Below, one piece after another: positions 34,006 to 42,638 of a stretch of DNA of 59,765 bases. The notes under the pieces are model-generated. The model had not been told where the DNA came from. It saw nothing but the letters and a program-made list of their open reading frames with translations, and did no database searches. The position numbers and the translations under genes were made by a program. This DNA comes from CAYGUK01 sp964352985 (GTDB taxonomy: Bacteria; Pseudomonadota; Gammaproteobacteria; JAHCLG01), in assembly GCA_964352985.1 (NCBI GenBank), contig CAYGUK010000007.1, positions 1-59,765 of the forward strand. Direction: 5' to 3'. Positions within the stretch are counted from its first letter, which is position 1. Every line of letters begins with the position of its first letter.

Positions 34006-35394
34006 ATGCCACAAAAAAAAGTATTATCCGTTTTTTCATTAGTCATGATCAATGTTATCGCCGTCGATAGCTTACGTAGTTTACCGATTAGTGCGGAATA
34101 TGGCAGTGGTATTATCTTTTTTTACCTCATCGCATGTCTTACTTTTTTTATTCCAACAGCGCTTGCCTCTGCAGAATTAGCAACAGGCTGGCCAACCAAA
34201 GGCGGCATGTATGTGTGGGTACGTGAAGCATTTGGTAAAGATATTGGTTTTATCGTGATTTGGTTACAATGGATTTATAATGTTGTTTGGTATCCCACTA
34301 TTTTATCTTTTATCGCAGCAACGATTGCTTTTTTATTTAATCCCCAACTTGCCGATGATAAATATTATTTATTAATTAGTACACTTGCTATATTTTGGTT
34401 ATCAACGTTAGTTAATTCTTTTGGTATGCGAACATCTAGTATTGTCAGTGCGCTAGGTGCAATTGGTGGTACGATTCTCCCAATGGTTTTTATAATTATT
34501 TTAGGCTTTATTTGGTATCTCACAGGCAAACCCGTGCAAATCAATTATCACTGGCATAGCTTAATACCTAATTTTTCTCACCCTAGTAATTTAACTTTTT
34601 ACATTGGTATTTTATTTGGATTAATTGGAATAGAAATGTCAGCCATGCATGCCGATGAAGTCAAAAATCCCAAAAGAGACTACCCTCGCGCTTTATTATA
34701 TTCAACGATTATTATCTTTATCACTTTATTATTTTCATCTTTATCTATTTCAAGTGTTATTCCACACAATCAAATCAGCCTCGTATCCGGATTAATCAAA
34801 GCATTTTCAATATTTCTCAACGCATTTCATTTAACCTGGTGTTTACCGATTGTTATTGTATTAATTGTATTGGGCGGATTTTCAGCCGTTTCTGCTTGGA
34901 TAATTGGTCCCACGAAGGGATTGTTGGTCGCAACAGAAGATGGTTCCATCCCAGTGTATTTTCGCCAAGTCAACAAACATAATGTGCCTAAACGAATATT
35001 ATTATTACAAGGTTTGATATTTACTATTTTATGTTCTGTCTTTTTACTTATCCCATCAGTCAATGGTTCTTATTGGTTATTAACCGCCATGACTGCGCAA
35101 ATTGCATTACTAGAATATATTTCATTATTTTTAGCTGTGATTTATTTACGTTATAAAAAACCAAACATCAAAAGAACATTTACCATTCCTGGTGGAAAAG
35201 TAGGATTGTGGACAGTTGGTTTGTTAGGCACGCTGACTTGCTTATTTGCAATCTTCATCGGATTTTTTCCTCCAAGCACAATAAAAGTTGGTAGCGTTTT
35301 ACGTTATGAAACAATTTTAGCTGGTGGTACTTTTTTATTAATTATTCCACCCATTATTATGATTTTATTTCGCAAAATTTTATCACCAGCATAA
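34006..35394 (+). CDS. APC-family amino acid permease, glutamate/GABA antiporter-like
   Basis: Integral membrane transporter of 462 residues with about 12 hydrophobic helices. The APC signature is at the N-terminus (SVFSLVMINVIAVDSLRSLP; ELATGWPTKGGMYVWVREAFG), and GIEMSAMHADEVKNPKRDYPRAL is typical of GadC-like and other amino acid/GABA antiporters. Such permeases are plentiful in Legionella relatives, which live on amino acids. It starts 6 bases after psd and may be read through from that operon. The 3' end overlaps the convergent MFS gene by 38 bases. Confidence 0.87.
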   Translation: MPQKKVLSVFSLVMINVIAVDSLRSLPISAEYGSGIIFFYLIACLTFFIPTALASAELATGWPTKGGMYVWVREAFGKDIGFIVIWLQWIYNVVWYPTILSFIAATIAFLFNPQLADDKYYLLISTLAIFWLSTLVNSFGMRTSSIVSALGAIGGTILPMVFIIILGFIWYLTGKPVQINYHWHSLIPNFSHPSNLTFYIGILFGLIGIEMSAMHADEVKNPKRDYPRALLYSTIIIFITLLFSSLSISSVIPHNQISLVSGLIKAFSIFLNAFHLTWCLPIVIVLIVLGGFSAVSAWIIGPTKGLLVATEDGSIPVYFRQVNKHNVPKRILLLQGLIFTILCSVFLLIPSVNGSYWLLTAMTAQIALLEYISLFLAVIYLRYKKPNIKRTFTIPGGKVGLWTVGLLGTLTCLFAIFIGFFPPSTIKVGSVLRYETILAGGTFLLIIPPIIMILFRKILSPA

Positions 35395-36571
35395 TTAAAC
35401 CCAATATTGTCACAATAATAGCTAAGGGCAATATAGAATGTTGTTTAACTTGTGATACGATACATAATACAATAGCCGTTATTAAAATTTGTATCACACT
35501 AAAAGCGCCACCAGCTGTCCCCGCCATATGATTAAACGGCTTGATTGCTAATGCAAATGCATTAGCAAATTGAAGCGCAACGCCAATAAAGGCAAAAAAC
35601 AAACAGACTAAAACTGAAACAATTGATACAGTGTGTGAAAAATATTGGGCGAGCAAAACTACTCCCATAACAAAAATCAAACTCGCCCCAGTCACCATAC
35701 GTGAAAATGATGAAAAAATATTATTATATATTATCTTCTCTTCTAAATTTATTAGTAAAATATTAAAATATGAACCTAACATTAACGCAATTGCATTCAT
35801 CAAGAAAAGCCAAGAGAAATACAGCGGATTAAGATGCATTATATTAATAAAGAAAAATGGTGAAAGTATCACATAACTTAAGATTAACGCCATAGCTGAT
35901 CCAGATATTATAACATTGCAATAAAAAGTAGGATGGCTAAGCACGGTTTTATAGTGCGCCAATAACAGCTTTAATTGCAATCCCGATGAGGTATTTTCGT
36001 GACTTAAAGTTTCGGGTAATTTTTTTAATAATAATATTGTCAGCAAAACAGCAAATACAAACAATCCCACAAAACAACTACGCCAGCCAAAATAGTCTAG
36101 TAAATAAGCGCCAAGAATTGGCGCAAGTGGCGGGGTTATCGACACAAATAATGTTAAATAAGATGACGCTTTCATTAAGCCTTCACCTTCAAAGCTATCA
36201 CGCATGACCGCGCGAAATAAAGTTAAATTAGCAGCCATGCCGCATCCTTGCAGCACTCTAGCGAATAAAAACGTAGTAGCATGATAAGCGAAAATTGAAA
36301 GCACACATCCTAGAATGAAAAGTAAATTACCATAAATTATAGGTTTTTTTCGCCCGATATAATCAGCAATTGGGCCATAAAAAATAGAACTCAAACCAAG
36401 ACTTAAATAATACATCGCGATTGATACTTTTATAATACTGCCATTAAGTTTCAAATCACGAGCAATAGCGGGCATTGCTGGCACATAAATATCTGATGAA
36501 AATTGACTTAGAATGATCATCAAAACGAGTAATATAAAAATATTGGAATTGGATTTTGTTTGTATTTTCAT
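35357..36571 (-). CDS. MFS drug-resistance transporter, Bcr/CflA type
   Basis: Twelve-helix major facilitator of 404 residues. The features seen are FSSDIYVPAMPAIARDL in helix 1, the A-motif GPIADYIGRKKPIIYG between helices 2 and 3, ARVLQGCGMAA, and SITPPLAPILGAYLLDYFGWRSCF, all typical of Bcr/CflA. It probably exports drugs or small metabolites. It lies downstream of the LuxR-type gene on the same strand, separated by a 34-bp palindrome that may be the operator. It is the intact counterpart of the remnant at 8748. Confidence 0.9.
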   Translation of the reverse strand: MKIQTKSNSNIFILLVLMIILSQFSSDIYVPAMPAIARDLKLNGSIIKVSIAMYYLSLGLSSIFYGPIADYIGRKKPIIYGNLLFILGCVLSIFAYHATTFLFARVLQGCGMAANLTLFRAVMRDSFEGEGLMKASSYLTLFVSITPPLAPILGAYLLDYFGWRSCFVGLFVFAVLLTILLLKKLPETLSHENTSSGLQLKLLLAHYKTVLSHPTFYCNVIISGSAMALILSYVILSPFFFINIMHLNPLYFSWLFLMNAIALMLGSYFNILLINLEEKIIYNNIFSSFSRMVTGASLIFVMGVVLLAQYFSHTVSIVSVLVCLFFAFIGVALQFANAFALAIKPFNHMAGTAGGAFSVIQILITAIVLCIVSQVKQHSILPLAIIVTILGLIMLVIKFCEIKS

Positions 36572-36620
36572 TATAAGAACCGCTTAAAATATTAAACACA
36601 TATTAGCGGGATCATACTTG

Positions 36621-36654
36621 TAACTAAACGTCTAAGATCTTAGACGTTTAGTTA
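36621..36654. promoter_or_regulatory. Perfect 34-bp palindrome between the LuxR-type regulator and the MFS gene
   Basis: The left arm TAACTAAACGTCTAAGA is followed immediately by its exact complement, with no loop. The right end overlaps the luxR stop codon, and the MFS start is 50 bases further on. There is no T-tract on either side, so it fits an operator better than a terminator. Confidence 0.6.
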
Positions 36655-37443
36655 GATTAAACCTTTTTGAGCAGCGATATAAATGGCATGGCTTATATTC
36701 TTAGCGTTTAATTTTTTGATGGCTCGTTGTCGGTAAGTGGTAATAGTATTTGTTGATAAATTTAATATTATGGCAATTTCCTCTGCTGTTTTGCCTCTGG
36801 CCGTCCAATTTAACGTATCGATTTCACAGGCAAACAAATCTTGTTCATGTAAAGATAGACGATTGGTTATCATTTTTTTTCGACTATTTTTATCTTGATA
36901 AAATGGTGTCGACTTTAATAAAGGTAATTGTTCCGCATAAATAGTGAGTGTATTTTCGAGGAACTCGAGTATAAACTGTTCGATGTTATTGATATAATTA
37001 TCATAAAATGCTTGTTTATCTGCTATTGCATTTTCATGAAGTAGAAAACACACTAATGAACAATCCAATGAATGTCTAATCAGTGCTAAAGTGGGATGCA
37101 AACAAAATGTTTTTCTTAACATTTCAATAAAATGCTGATGATGTGTTTTATCAATATAAGTTTGTTCATTCATTAATAAATATCCATTATCCGCATATTC
37201 ACTACTGAGAGCCTTGATGTTGATAAGAGGATATTGATAGTTTTCACCTAAAATAGCTTCAAGAGGATTATTTGATAATAATGCCATCTTATTATCAGCC
37301 GTGATTAAAAAAATTGATATTTGTTTTATCTCACCAATTGTGGGTAATTTTTCGCAAATTGAAGCAATGGTCTCTCGATGTTTTACAGTAGGAATATGAT
37401 GAAAATTATCATAATTAATCGAGATAAGGGATGGTGATATCAT
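36652..37443 (-). CDS. LuxR-type HTH transcriptional regulator
   Basis: A 263-residue regulator. The C-terminal 65 residues are a LuxR/FixJ HTH (LNWTARGKTAEEIAIILNLSTNTITTYRQRAIKKL). The N-terminal 190 residues look like a ligand-sensing region similar to LuxR-solo/PAS-like sensors. No receiver domain or phospho-Asp is seen, so it is not a two-component regulator. Its likely target is the MFS transporter just downstream. No autoinducer synthase is present in the window, so any signal would come from elsewhere. Confidence 0.82.
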   Translation of the reverse strand: MISPSLISINYDNFHHIPTVKHRETIASICEKLPTIGEIKQISIFLITADNKMALLSNNPLEAILGENYQYPLINIKALSSEYADNGYLLMNEQTYIDKTHHQHFIEMLRKTFCLHPTLALIRHSLDCSLVCFLLHENAIADKQAFYDNYINNIEQFILEFLENTLTIYAEQLPLLKSTPFYQDKNSRKKMITNRLSLHEQDLFACEIDTLNWTARGKTAEEIAIILNLSTNTITTYRQRAIKKLNAKNISHAIYIAAQKGLI

Positions 37444-37626
37444 AAGAGAACCCTATATTAACAAAAGCTTATTATAGCGCATTTTTTTCATCATGCAGAT
37501 GAATTTTTTTCAATTTACTGCTCACGCCTAGTCATGTAATATTATTTCATAATCTAAGCATCAACAGCACGCATTGATAAAATTGATTTAACGTAATTTA
37601 ATTCATTATAAAAAGAGGTCGCTTTC

Positions 37627-37794
37627 ATGATTAGATCGTTTAATACAAAAGATAAATCTCAATTCAATAACTCCTCTCGCCTAAACAAAGAAATATCTGC
37701 TTGGTATCAATATCCTGGATTTGTATCGATCGGATTATTACTTAATATTATAAAATTAACATTCTTCAACATAAAACCTAGAAAATTTTCTTGA
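37627..37794 (+). CDS. Small protein of 55 residues with a hydrophobic segment
   Basis: ORF with ATG 37627 and a GAGG-type ribosome binding site about 10 bases upstream. The N-terminus is polar and basic (MIRSFNTKDKS), the middle is aromatic and hydrophobic (WYQYPGFVSIGLLLNIIKL) and the end is basic (KPRKFS). It could be a small single-helix membrane or membrane-binding peptide. It lies alone in a 450-base space between divergently placed genes. I see no known family. Confidence 0.4.
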   Translation: MIRSFNTKDKSQFNNSSRLNKEISAWYQYPGFVSIGLLLNIIKLTFFNIKPRKFS

Positions 37795-37832
37795 TATGTT
37801 TCACCCACTTTATCAAGATTAGCTAAATATTG

Positions 37833-37868
37833 TTTTGATCAAGAGTACTCAAATGCTCTTGATTAAAA
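37833..37868. terminator. Possible bidirectional hairpin
   Basis: The arms TTTTGATCAAGAG and CTCTTGATTAAAA pair at 12 of 13 positions around a 10-base loop. It could terminate the small ORF ending at 37794 and the minus-strand gene ending at 37896; the T-tracts are short. Confidence 0.5.
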
Positions 37869-37895
37869 CTTCTAGGAATAAAAGACAAATTTAGC

Positions 37896-38882
37896 TTAAC
37901 TTGGACCACTCGATAAGTGTGTAATCACTGTGTTAACTTGCGTCGCTAAGTCTTCATATTTTGCCACTAATTCAGCATTTTGCTTCAGCTTGCTTTCTTC
38001 TATTAATAAAACAACACTATATAAAGCAAGCCTTAAATCACTGAGTGACGCATCTATTACAAAGCTAGGCTTTAATGTGGGATATTGTGATTCATATTTT
38101 CCCGAAATAAAACTATTTACTGAAAGTGGTAGTTGAAAATCTTTATCAGACAATGCGCTTTCTAATGTATCATCTGTTTTTTTTCCATTACGCAATAATT
38201 CTATGATCCTCTTTTTTTTATGAGACTCTACATATTTGAATATTGCTTGTTGAATCTTTGCATTTAATGTATTTAAGTCATCAACTTTAAGAATAGCACC
38301 CCATACTTTTATTTTTTCCTTATCACGTAGAACTCTCTGCAAAACTTTTAAAACAGCATTTAAACCTATTTTTAATAAATCATGACCCTTATCAATACTA
38401 GGCAAATCACAAATATCTAATTGGCCTTTTTTTCGAGAAGGCGCCTCTTCTACTTCCTCTAAATCGTCAAACACAAATATTGGATGTTGTAATAGTTTAA
38501 TTTCAGCTTGCTTTACGGTTGGATTAAATTTTATTAATAACTCTAGAAATTCCTCTAATTTATTATTTCGATCCGATAAATATTTAATAGCTTGTTCAAA
38601 TTTCAATTTAACTTTATTCAACAATTCTTTATTTTGAGAATCATCAACTTTGGTTAAAATATCTAAAGTTAAAACAACAATTTTTTCGACCATTTCCTGA
38701 GCGAGTAAGTCTTTAAATTGAGATAAATCCTGTTGATCATCAATAATTTGTAATAATAGTTGATATTCATTAGGCTCTAATCTAACTAAGTCTACAAATA
38801 TTTCTTTATACTTTGGATGCTGCAGACTAGAGAGATCAAAATAATTGTTGAATATTATTAACTTTAACGGGTTTGATGCCAT
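37896..38882 (-). CDS. Hypothetical helical protein, 328 residues
   Basis: A large soluble, mostly alpha-helical protein that I do not recognise. It contains many Leu/Lys/Glu/Asp residues, an acidic patch DDLEEVEEAP before a basic RKKG, and the coiled-coil-like segment KKKRIIELLRNGKKTDDTLESAL. There is no signal peptide and no transmembrane helix. ATG 38882 has GGAG 12 bases upstream; TTG 38900 is the alternative. It is a possible effector by general composition only. Confidence 0.5.
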   Translation of the reverse strand: MASNPLKLIIFNNYFDLSSLQHPKYKEIFVDLVRLEPNEYQLLLQIIDDQQDLSQFKDLLAQEMVEKIVVLTLDILTKVDDSQNKELLNKVKLKFEQAIKYLSDRNNKLEEFLELLIKFNPTVKQAEIKLLQHPIFVFDDLEEVEEAPSRKKGQLDICDLPSIDKGHDLLKIGLNAVLKVLQRVLRDKEKIKVWGAILKVDDLNTLNAKIQQAIFKYVESHKKKRIIELLRNGKKTDDTLESALSDKDFQLPLSVNSFISGKYESQYPTLKPSFVIDASLSDLRLALYSVVLLIEESKLKQNAELVAKYEDLATQVNTVITHLSSGPS

Positions 38883-39042
38883 ATATCTTGAAAGCTCCAA
38901 TTTATTCGAATTATTCTTAGTTCTTCAATATAAACACACCCTGGGAAAAAATTTCAGTCCTAGATATCGGTAGCAGGGATTGTAAATCAAACGATAACTC
39001 AGTATACCAAGCTATACTCCGCAAATATACCAGAAATAATTA

Positions 39043-39735
39043 TCATAAATAGAGCGTAAAATCACAAAAATTAAATTGACCCCGTGTTTTTAACTCACCT
39101 TTTTTAATATTAATTCTATTTTTAAAGTAAGGTGCATGATAAACAAAACTATGAAATTCACCATTTTCGCCGCAAGGATCAGCACTTTCTGGCAAGTCAT
39201 TTAACAAAGATTCATTATAATGTCGACCAACAAAATCCGCGGATATTTGCTGGCTATCGACTACCGTAATCACTACGCCAAATTGCTCAGAGATTTCTCG
39301 GCTCAATAACTTAGTATCATAAAGCCAAAGCGGAAACAGCGCTTTAATCCCAGTATCTTGTAATTTACGAATACGATAATTTTTAATGTCTTCTAAAAAT
39401 AAATCAGCAAATGCAAAATGAGTAATGCCCTCTTCTTTTGCTTTAATTATTTCTTTTGCCATAATGGCTTCATATTCCGAATTCGAACAATTATCAGGTA
39501 AATCTACTTGCCATAATGGTAAACCAATATTTTCTGCTTGTGCTTCAACTAATTCTCTTCGCACACCATGCATGGCGACACGATCATATTTTTGATTAAA
39601 CGTCGTTAATAATCCACAAACAGTCACTTTACTGTCTTGTAATAATTTTTGCAGCATAAACGCACTGTCTTTTCCTGAACTCCAGGAAACAAGTATTTTA
39701 GTGTCTGTTGCGGCTTGATTTGGGTATTGTTTCAA
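39043..39735 (-). CDS. Dph6-like adenine nucleotide alpha-hydrolase (PP-loop ATPase)
   Basis: ATP-pyrophosphatase-fold protein of about 230 residues. The PP-loop is ILVSWSSGKDSAFML; downstream motifs are MHGVRRELVEAQAENIGLPL, HFAFADLFLEDIKNYR and DPCGENGEFHSFVY, as in diphthine-ammonia ligase (Dph6)-related proteins. Bacteria have no diphthamide, so the real substrate is unknown. Starting at ATG 39822 would overlap the SET gene by 125 bases; TTG 39735 with GGAAC upstream gives a normal N-terminus and a 38-base overlap. It is co-transcribed with the SET-domain gene. Confidence 0.75.
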   Translation of the reverse strand: MKQYPNQAATDTKILVSWSSGKDSAFMLQKLLQDSKVTVCGLLTTFNQKYDRVAMHGVRRELVEAQAENIGLPLWQVDLPDNCSNSEYEAIMAKEIIKAKEEGITHFAFADLFLEDIKNYRIRKLQDTGIKALFPLWLYDTKLLSREISEQFGVVITVVDSQQISADFVGRHYNESLLNDLPESADPCGENGEFHSFVYHAPYFKNRINIKKGELKTRGQFNFCDFTLYL

Positions 39736-40690
39736 TATTATGTTCCGTTTGTTTAAAAGCGATTGATTGTTGTCCAGATGAATACAAAAATGGAAATTGT
39801 ATTTTTCCAACTGGATTATCACATAATGAACCTAAAATTTTCAATAAATCGAATAAACTATAGGATTTTTTTTGTTTTTGATATGAAAATTTTCCCTCTA
39901 TTATCATATAGGAATAATGAACAATTGAATGTCTAATCCATACCATTAATTTTTTATGACCGGGATCTTGTATTAAACGCTCCAATTGTTTAAAAGCGGC
40001 GATAATATAAAAACATAAATCTTTATAATAATTTAACTCTTTTCTCATTTTACTGAAATTTTTACCTCCATTCCAAACTTCAATAAAACTTAATGATATG
40101 AATCTCATTAACTCCCCATCATTTGGTAATAATCCCGATTTAGAGATAAGCATAGGAGACTGAGAAGATTTTTGCCAAAAATTTCTGGTGTAATCAACAA
40201 CAATTTCCTCATCAGGTTGAATTTGCCTGGTGGCTTGATAGCAAGGATAGGGTTTACCTCGCTTAAATAACACTGTAATTTTTACATTCGCAGTTTGAAT
40301 TTTAATACCAATTGGTAAGAAAGTTGGCGCATGATTAGCAAAAATCACTTTATTGCCTAGTTTGCTGGCATCGACACTAATGCTTGCTGTAATGATATTC
40401 CAGGTCCGAAAATTGTTACAACTAGAAAAGTTACTATTAATTTCCCCCATATAGATCCCAATAAACTCATTTTCTTTAATCGCCACAGCATCTTTAGCTA
40501 AAAATAATCCTTTCCCACCCAAATATGACTTTCGTATTTCTAATCTATCTTCACTCTCTTCTTTTAATAAGTCATCGACAGTTTTGCCATGTTCCGCGTA
40601 ATCAGGTCTACTTTGTCTTTCTCTACAATATTTTTCCCAAACTTCAACACTCCCCAAAAAACAGGGACTTTTAACAAACGTAAAGGCCAT
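39698..40690 (-). CDS. SET-domain protein (putative lysine methyltransferase)
   Basis: A 330-residue protein with an N-terminal SET domain (about 45-170). Visible SET features are SYLGGKGLFLAKDAVAIKENEFIG (the G-x-G loop) followed by YMGEI, the FANHAPT segment at the place of the usual NHS motif, and IQPDEEIVVDYTRNFW at the place of the GEE-L-x-x-DY motif. The C-terminal half is helical and not recognised. SET proteins methylate lysines, often on histones in hosts (for example Legionella RomA). Secretion is not shown here. No pre-SET zinc cysteines are seen. Confidence 0.75.
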   Translation of the reverse strand: MAFTFVKSPCFLGSVEVWEKYCRERQSRPDYAEHGKTVDDLLKEESEDRLEIRKSYLGGKGLFLAKDAVAIKENEFIGIYMGEINSNFSSCNNFRTWNIITASISVDASKLGNKVIFANHAPTFLPIGIKIQTANVKITVLFKRGKPYPCYQATRQIQPDEEIVVDYTRNFWQKSSQSPMLISKSGLLPNDGELMRFISLSFIEVWNGGKNFSKMRKELNYYKDLCFYIIAAFKQLERLIQDPGHKKLMVWIRHSIVHYSYMIIEGKFSYQKQKKSYSLFDLLKILGSLCDNPVGKIQFPFLYSSGQQSIAFKQTEHNIETIPKSSRNRH

Positions 40691-40757
40691 TTAATTTTTC
40701 CTTTCTTATTCATTCTTCATCATTCGGGTTTAAACATACCCAGATTTAATTTTTAGT

Positions 40758-41627
40758 TTAACAATTTGGAACTAAATTATTGTGACGAATCGCCGCATAA
40801 TCGGGATCATAATAATGATTATAATTTGTATTAAAACCTTCAAGCGCTAACCATTTTAAAGCTTTGCGAGGAACTTGCGGTAACGATTGCGTCATTTTTT
40901 CAACCATTGACATTGGCATATTTTCGGAAACTGCTACCACAGGATTTGGCACGCCTCTAATTATTAAAATAGGTTTTACTTTTTTTGCAAGAGAAGGATT
41001 ATTTTCTAAATCAAATTCAGACACTACGCCCGCACCAATTAAACCTTCACCAACTAGTTTTAAGACTATTCTGGGTGAGTTTTTGAAAAAATACTGACTG
41101 AAATACGTTTTATAGTTCACACCTTGTTGTTCGAGATAAAGTGCGGGGAAAATAAAACTACGCATGGAACTTGGATTAGAAAATGCAATGGAGTCACCTT
41201 TTAAATCTTTTAACGATTTTACTTTTTTGGTGTCTTTATCGACAACCACATAGGAATAAGAAAACGTTTTTATACCTTTTGTTTTAGGGTTTTTTATGAG
41301 GCTAAGCGCAATTTGCTTTACATTTTCATCTCGCGCTTTGGCATGGAGATAAGCACCACTATCCAATAAAGCAAAATCCACTCGACCTTTTGCTAACGCA
41401 TTTGCTAATTGGCATTGGTTGGGATAGGGCGTCAGAATAATTCGATTATCAATTTTTTCACTTAACCATTTCGTCAGATCTTTATACTTTTTATAGAGTA
41501 CGCTAGCATCATGACTATCACCTAAAGACGTGGGCGTCACACCAAAATATAAACTGCGCGCATTCGCACACACATTTATAGTTAACACACAAAATAGAGC
41601 GCCTAATACACTAGTAATCTTATTCAT
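40758..41627 (-). CDS. PhnD-like periplasmic phosphate/phosphonate-type binding protein
   Basis: Exported protein of 289 residues. The signal peptide MNKITSVLGALFCVLTINVCANA is followed by the PhnD-like opening SLYFGVTPTSL. Other features are PYPNQCQLANALAKGRVDFALLDS and SLKDLKGDSIAFSNPSSMRSFIFPAL. ABC-transport permease and ATPase genes are absent nearby, so it may instead feed a signalling protein, as orphan PhnD-type proteins often do. ATG 41627 has AGGGA eight bases upstream. Confidence 0.8.
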   Translation of the reverse strand: MNKITSVLGALFCVLTINVCANARSLYFGVTPTSLGDSHDASVLYKKYKDLTKWLSEKIDNRIILTPYPNQCQLANALAKGRVDFALLDSGAYLHAKARDENVKQIALSLIKNPKTKGIKTFSYSYVVVDKDTKKVKSLKDLKGDSIAFSNPSSMRSFIFPALYLEQQGVNYKTYFSQYFFKNSPRIVLKLVGEGLIGAGVVSEFDLENNPSLAKKVKPILIIRGVPNPVVAVSENMPMSMVEKMTQSLPQVPRKALKWLALEGFNTNYNHYYDPDYAAIRHNNLVPNC

Positions 41628-41768
41628 TTTGAGTCCCTGCAGTTCATCCAACTTATTGATTTATACCAAAACCAGGACAATTTGTCTAAAAATCTTGTAA
41701 TTGTCATATTCTTGTCATATTAAAATGTTATATTATAACCATAACAACACACGAGTTTGGCACACGAA

Positions 41769-41978
41769 ATGAGTTTAAAAGAAAAAAATAATCAATTAGT
41801 TACAACTACTCTGCAAAATAATACTAACTCTGCCAACTTGCCATTACAACAACAACAACATAATAAAAAAAATAACAACAAAAATGGCAAACGGAATTGC
41901 CCTTTGTCTTTTGAAGAACATTTATATTTAACAATTTTAAAAAAATTTGAACGGAACGAAAAAACAACATTACATTAA
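41769..41978 (+). CDS. Small Asn/Gln/Lys-rich protein
   Basis: A 69-residue low-complexity protein: a polar, Gln/Asn-rich first part (LPLQQQQHNKKNNNKNGK) and then a short folded-looking tail CPLSFEEHLYLTILKKFERNEK. It is preceded by a promoter-like region with a direct repeat TTGTCATATT at 41701 and 41712. The ribosome binding site is weak. It might be a small regulator or RNA-binding protein; no family is recognised. The next 177 bases hold no gene except the suf promoter. Confidence 0.4.
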   Translation: MSLKEKNNQLVTTTLQNNTNSANLPLQQQQHNKKNNNKNGKRNCPLSFEEHLYLTILKKFERNEKTTLH

Positions 41979-42103
41979 ATTCAGACTACCACAGCCGTTG
42001 GTCTCAACATCGATACCATAACACTTCTAGCTTCACACTCAGCGCAGATCAACGGCCCCTTCCTTATTCAGCGCATCACCTAACTTAATCTCGCTTCTTG
42101 CAT

Positions 42104-42130
42104 TATAATATAATTAGTACTAGAATAGTC
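42104..42130 (+). promoter_or_regulatory. suf operon promoter with a possible IscR-type site
   Basis: TATAAT at 42104-42109 is the likely -10. On the opposite strand GACTATTCTAGTAC (42117-42130) resembles the core of type-1 IscR sites (GACT, then five A/T-rich bases, then AGT). It covers the expected start point, suiting repression by the Rrf2 protein encoded just downstream. Confidence 0.4.
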
Positions 42131-42155
42131 CTCAATTCAATAGGCTCGAAAATTT

Positions 42156-42620
42156 ATGCTTAAACTCAGTAAGTTAACAGATTATGCTACGGTGATCATG
42201 ACTTATCTTGCGAAATGTGAAGCGGATTTTTTAACCGCGCGGGATATTGCCACAAAAACACGTATCAATCTACCCACAGTGAGTAAGATTCTCAAACAGT
42301 TAACACGTCATCAACTTCTCGTATCCGAACGTGGTAGTACGGGAGGTTATAAACTCATTCGCCAAGCAAAAAAAATTACTTTAGCTGAAATTATTAGTGC
42401 AATGGAAAATAATCTCGCCATCACTGAGTGCGCCATGGATCATTCGACTTGTCATATTGAACCTTATTGTTTTATTAAAGGTAACTGGCGCTTAATTAGC
42501 ATGGCCATTCACACTGCACTTGATGGTATTTCATTAGCTGAATTAGCAAACCCACTTACCCAAGCAAACATGCATGGATTAAAAACCATTCCGATTAAAG
42601 AAATTCGTGATACTGAATAA
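42156..42620 (+). CDS. Rrf2-family Fe-S regulator of the SUF operon (IscR/SufR-like)
   Basis: A 154-residue Rrf2 regulator matching the SUF-associated family. The winged HTH is at residues 1-75 (LTDYATVIMTYLAK; NLPTVSKILKQLTRHQLL). The cluster-binding cysteines are in ECAMDHSTCHIEPYCF, spaced C-x6-C-x5-C, and should hold a 2Fe-2S cluster. It probably represses the operon when Fe-S supply is adequate. It is the first gene of sufR-B-C-D-S-U-T-Rieske. Confidence 0.9.
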   Translation: MLKLSKLTDYATVIMTYLAKCEADFLTARDIATKTRINLPTVSKILKQLTRHQLLVSERGSTGGYKLIRQAKKITLAEIISAMENNLAITECAMDHSTCHIEPYCFIKGNWRLISMAIHTALDGISLAELANPLTQANMHGLKTIPIKEIRDTE

Positions 42621-42638
42621 TTATAGATGGAGAAAACG

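Noticed and set aside
41979..42103. tRNA or other structured RNA before the suf promoter
   Set aside because: No cloverleaf, conserved loops or matching arms could be found in the 125 bases.
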